Below, piece by piece: positions 60,295 to 64,000 of a DNA stretch of 64,000 nucleotides. The notes below the pieces were generated by a model. The model was not told the origin of the DNA. It made no database searches and saw only the letters and a list, made by a program, of their open reading frames with translations. Every line of letters starts with the position of its first letter. Positions within the stretch are counted from its first letter, which is position 1. This stretch comes from Macrolepiota albuminosa (Eukaryota > Basidiomycota > Agaricomycetes > Agaricales > Agaricaceae), in the NCBI GenBank assembly GCA_027475525.1, contig JAMWFC010000029.1, positions 496,001-560,000 of the forward strand. Direction: 5' to 3'. The position numbers and the translations under genes are program-made.

Positions 60295-60803
60295 GGACTA
60301 TGTGTGGGAAAAATGTCTTCGATTTTTGCCGTCATGTGACTGTGTTTGTTCTCATTGCCATTACTTCCTTCCGGTAAGCGTGGGAATAATGTCTTCGATT
60401 TTTAACGTCATGTGATACTACCGTTCGTCTGTATGGTTACTTAGTCAGCAGTAAACTATGTACGTGTGGGAGTAATGTCTTCACTTTTTAACGTCATGTG
60501 ATACTACCATTTGTCTGTACGGTTACTTAGTCAGCAGTAGACCATGTACGCATGGGAGTAATGTCTTCATTTTTTAACGTCATGTGATACTACCGTACGT
60601 CTGTACGGTTACAGAAATGCGTGGGAATAATGTCTTCGATTTTTAACGTCATGTGATACTACCGTTCGTCTGTACGGTTACTTAGTCAGCAGTAGACTAT
60701 GTACGCGTGGGAGTAATGTCTTCACTTTTTAACGTCATGTGATACTAGTACGGTTACATATATGTGTGGGAATAGTGTCTTCCCTTTTTAACGTCATTTG
60801 TTC
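60295..60803 (+). repeat. Minisatellite, seven units of about 59-86 bp
   Basis: Unit starts (TGGGA-type) lie at about 60302, 60378, 60463, 60548, 60618, 60704 and 60763. The core is GTCTTC-N-WTTTTTAACGTCAT followed by GTGATACTA, then CGTCTGTACGGTTAC and, in the full-length units, TTAGTCAGCAGTAGACTATG. The first and last units are more diverged. Each full core holds ACGTCATGTGA, an overlapping CRE half-site and E-box-like CATGTG. Confidence 0.9.
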
Positions 60804-61392
60804 CGTAGCTTTACTATGTTAATATTTGATATCTACATATGCCAGGATGTAGCCACGGTTGGGTCTGTTTTAACACATTCTCTACACCCACTCGGTCCGT
60901 AATGTTCCAATTTTATTTGGCTGATGTTCTTTCCTTGCCAGATGTATTGGATGTCCAGTCGACCCATAGATCAAGCGGTCTCTGAAAAATAGGCCTATTT
61001 TGATGACTAATTGTGAGTCTTTCTATGTCCTGCCTGGTACAGGCATGACAGGACACGATATTAGATCGCAGATAATAGCCGCCACGCGAAAACCATATAT
61101 CGGAGCAGACACATGCATTATGACTTATTTCCTTGGCTGCCTTCTGTGGAGAGCGATCCCTGAATACCAGTGCTGATATACCCCCCGAAAGATTCGGCAT
61201 ATCGCCACTATCTAATGAACACCTATTGTCACTTGAGAGGTCTGTTATCCAGCGCAATAGATATATGACAACAAATCATTGATTTACTAGATCATGGCAC
61301 TTACTGATTTCGACAGTCTGCCATGCGACAAGCCGTCATTACGACCAATTATTAATGCGCCACGGCTTAACATGGAGCAACAACGGGCTATG

Positions 61393-61546
61393 CTCAAAGT
61401 TAAATATTCTTATTCAGACTCTTCCGACAGTTATTCGGATTCCCTCCCTACTTACTTCAGACTCTACTCCTCAAAGTTAAATATTCTTATTCAGACTCTT
61501 CCGACAGTTATTCGGATTCCCTCCCTACTTACTTCAGACTCTACTC
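61393..61546. repeat. 77-bp exact tandem pair
   Basis: Copies 61393-61469 and 61470-61546; same series. Confidence 0.92.
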
Positions 61547-61796
61547 CAAATCGTATGCGTTTTCTTGTGGTCGTTCACCGTCGCTGTTTCTATATCCCTT
61601 ATTGATGTGTTCGTGACAAATACAGGTTGCCGCCACCGTATCATTGACATCATGATTCTAAGTATCTCCTTGCCTAAGCAGAGGTATTTATATGCTTTGT
61701 TTCCCAAAACCAAGGCGCGTACTACTCGATTTGATGTCTTCTCCAATCCGAGCTTCTCTACATTGTCCCACTATTTTTTCCTTTATGTCTTTATCC

Positions 61797-61950
61797 ACTC
61801 CCTCGTGTGCCCCTTGGTGGTGCTCCTCCCTCTAAGTATGATGGCAGAGACGACTCGGCATGCTACGACCCTTACTCCCTCGTGTGCCCCTTGGTGGTGC
61901 TCCTCCCTCTAAGTATGATGGCAGAGACGACTCGGCATGCTACGACCCTT
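61797..61950. repeat. 77-bp exact tandem pair
   Basis: Copies 61797-61873 and 61874-61950; same series. Confidence 0.92.
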
Positions 61951-62146
61951 ACCAGCGAGACATTCGCTGTTTAAGCAGCCGTTGTGCGTCAACGAGCCAT
62001 AATCTATAGTGCTTCCAGGATGCTCGTATAATGATGTTACGGACTTCAGCATTTTCAAATGCTGTTATGGACTGGGGTTTTGTTGTTTGCACTAGCAAGA
62101 CATACGGTCAAAGACACCCAACACGTTCTTTCATCCTCAATTTACT

Positions 62147-62246
62147 NNNNNNNNNNNNNNNNNNNNNNNNNNNNNNNNNNNNNNNNNNNNNNNNNNNNNN
62201 NNNNNNNNNNNNNNNNNNNNNNNNNNNNNNNNNNNNNNNNNNNNNN
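62147..62246. other. Assembly gap, 100 N
   Basis: Exactly 100 undetermined bases, a usual placeholder length for gaps of unknown size. Confidence 1.
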
Positions 62247-63364
62247 AGCCGTAAACCATATCTGCTACTGATCAACTTTTGGGCATCATCAATGGAACTC
62301 TCTGAACAGCTCTTGATGCACGTTGATAGGCTTCTACTCGGACTGAGCGCATCAAGGGACATTATAGGCCGACCAACACTTGACACACTAAAGGCTCTAG
62401 CGACCAGCCTTGGGTACAGAGCAGCCCTAGCGCGGGCGCTCTATGGCAAGACTTGTCCATTCATCTCAACCACCAGTATCAGCCCCTCAGCGCACTCCAC
62501 TCAGTTACTTTGAAGACCAAGAAGACTCAGGACTCATAGCGCTAGCATAACGGCGGGAGGGGACTCTGACCAAACCCCGATCAGTACTGGAAGGAGTTAG
62601 CAATTGGCGCTGTCAATCACCGAGGCACCTCAATCAGAAGTCTAAAAGAATCAATGACGACAAGACAGGATACACGCAGACCCGACATTTAAATCTATCA
62701 AAAGATGGTACAATGTTTAGCGCCGGAATTAGCGCTCACGGCGTCTGTCGAGGATTCCCCGACCATACCCCGGGATGGCATGGCCAATTAAATTACATCA
62801 AAAAGTGAGCAAACTCGTACCACTTCTAAGTAGTTTTAGAGTCGCCGTTGGTCGCCGTCACCCATGTGCTGCAGGTCGCCGTTGACAGGTGGCCGTTAGC
62901 TACAGTCACGAAGGGAGGCGCTAAGCGGTAGCGCCGTCAATGGACTTATTTTGGAAATAATGTAGCGCATAGTATAAAAACTAGCTACTGGCCATGTATA
63001 TAACAACGAATCGTAACCTCTTGAGCACCCAGTTACACTTAGCGTTCAAATCGCGCTAGCGTTGCCTGACTTTGCCACCAAGTTCGGCGCTAGCTTCGTC
63101 TATCTCGTCTTCGTCGTTTACGGTGCCACCTACGGGCACACTACGCTGCGCTATTCGTTTCTTTCTCTATAACTTCTCCTAAACTACGACGCTTACCACT
63201 TGCTAGGTAGCACCCGAGGCGCTATCGTCTAGCGCATCCCCCTATCACCTCTGCTCGAGCACACCGGGACCCTGCCGGGACTCCTCACAAACCCGTACGC
63301 CAGGCGCTGGAGACGGCGTTGTACTGCGTATACGTCCAGCGCACCCAACCACAGTTGGCGTCAT
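62247..63364. other. Sequence rich in GCGCTA/TAGCGC words, possibly LTR or leader
   Basis: No coding gene supported. The hexamer family TAGCGC/GCGCTA recurs many times (for example 62399-62440, 62541, 62718, 62731, 62919-62935, 62963, 63053, 63083, 63219-63233). A 'tataaaa' at 62974 precedes 'tatataacaacgaatcgtaac', like a retroelement promoter/LTR. Confidence 0.4.
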
Positions 63365-64000
63365 CAACGTCAGTGCAATGATAATACCATAAAGGATGTA
63401 ACTCCTTTACCAGACCAGGAGGTGATTGAGAAGACGTGGCTCAGGCAAAGTATTGCTCAAAGATTGATCTTACTGATGCCTACAAGCAGGTGCGCATTTG
63501 CACCAAAGACGTACCCAAGACTATATTTGCATCAATCATGGGCACGGTTCATGAGCAACATAATGCAGATTGGAGACTGTAATGCCCCTGCAACCTTTCA
63601 GAGGCTAATGACCTCTATTTTTTGAGATGTGATAGGACACTTTATGCATGTCTACTTAGATGATATATTCATCTATTTGGATTTCATGGAGGAGCATGAG
63701 CAGCACCTCAGAGTTGTATTCGAGCAACTACGCAAGTACAAGTTGTACTTGAAGTAAAAAAAGTGTGAGCTTTACGCTCAGTGTATAGACCGCTTAGGGC
63801 ATGTCATTGATGAGTGGGGTATACACCCTGATCAGGACAAGCTTGATTGCATTTGGGAGTGGTGCACGCCATGAAACTACAATGACATCCAACAATTTGT
63901 TGGCCTTGTCAACTACATATCAAGCTTCTTGCCTGATGTCACTGCTTATACTGGGCCACTTATGGCCATGATGCAGAACAGGTCACCATTTAATTGGAGG
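63365..64000 (+). pseudogene. Ty3/gypsy reverse transcriptase/RNase H fragment, right end off window
   Basis: Plus-strand frames (shifting or stopped in places) give KIDLTDAYKQVRICTKDVPK (about 63450-63510), FASIMGT, then NAPATFQRLMTSIF, HVYLDDIFIY (the RT catalytic Y-x-DD box, about 63645-63675), EEHEQHLRVVFEQLRKYKLY, KKCELY...LGHVIDEWGIHPDQDKL, and FVGLVNYISSFLPDVTAYTG ending PFNW at the window edge (RT thumb to RNase H connection). Stops such as TGA at 63623-63625 and TAA at 63756 show it is dead. It is in the same orientation as the gag remnant at 56725-59780 but separated by unrelated DNA and the gap. Confidence 0.88.

Larger units (their letters stand above)
60804..62146. other. Unassigned sequence up to the gap
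   Basis: Minus ORF 60913-61257 (114 codons, several Cys) and plus ORF 61294-61605 are unrecognised; the latter is stretched by a 77-bp pair. Two 77-bp pairs (61393, 61797) lie here. Confidence 0.4.

Overview
The window is fungal nuclear DNA, most likely from a basidiomycete (Agaricomycetes). Nearly every gene I could resolve is cut by several 45-60 nt GT-AG introns. Among the protein families is a pair of Kre9/Knh1-type, Ser/Thr-rich, GPI-anchored cell-wall proteins. The mobile DNA is dominated by decayed Ty3/gypsy elements with strong CpG loss. It is an ordinary chromosomal arm segment with housekeeping genes in islands, separated by duplicated non-coding DNA and two transposon-rich, CpG-poor blocks.

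Layout. 1-1021: 3' part of an aldo/keto reductase. 1205-1298: tRNA-Glu(CUC) with an intron. 1429-2216: fasciclin (FAS1) protein. 2340-4310: imperfect tandem duplication. 4921-7232: a weak minus-strand locus containing another tandem duplication. 7735-8384: DPM3 (minus). 8864-9513: dithiol glutaredoxin (minus). 9514-13090: no clear gene; one copy of a dispersed repeat. 13090-17740: AT-rich, CpG-poor island with a 1.17 kb fold-back element. 17771-18629 and 21813-22665: two convergent paralogues for GPI-anchored wall proteins, with the second copy of the dispersed repeat between them. 22779-23679: ATP23 (minus). 23680-27550: gene-poor, with diverged repeats and microsatellites. 27554-29186: peroxisomal-type enoyl-CoA hydratase (minus). 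29755-29943: small Cys-rich protein (minus). 30560-32843: TPX2-domain protein (minus). 34812-36198: NIF3 (minus). 39359-41003: Atg27/MRH-domain receptor (plus). 43082-45971: proline-rich, Cys-rich RING/IBR-like protein (plus). 46350-48581: cofactor-independent phosphoglycerate mutase (plus). 50218-52335: complex I 49 kDa subunit (minus). About 52861-55393: GIT1-like MFS permease, possibly decayed (plus). 55846-60258: nested gypsy remnants. 60295-60803: seven-unit minisatellite. 62147-62246: 100-N gap. 63365-64000: gypsy reverse transcriptase, running off the right edge.

The genes do not form a pathway. Several are mitochondrial (ATP23, NDUFS2, possibly the glutaredoxin), and others serve the secretory system and wall (DPM3, the GPI pair, Atg27-like, FAS1).

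The most important observation is technical. At least twenty places carry two abutting direct copies of exactly 77 bp (one pair has a single mismatch). Several lie inside conserved genes and disrupt them. One constant length at unrelated sites points to unmerged k-mer overlaps (k=77) between assembly contigs rather than biology. Separately, at least six conserved coding regions lack a single base, nearly always in or beside a G/C run, so several apparently broken genes are probably intact in the organism.
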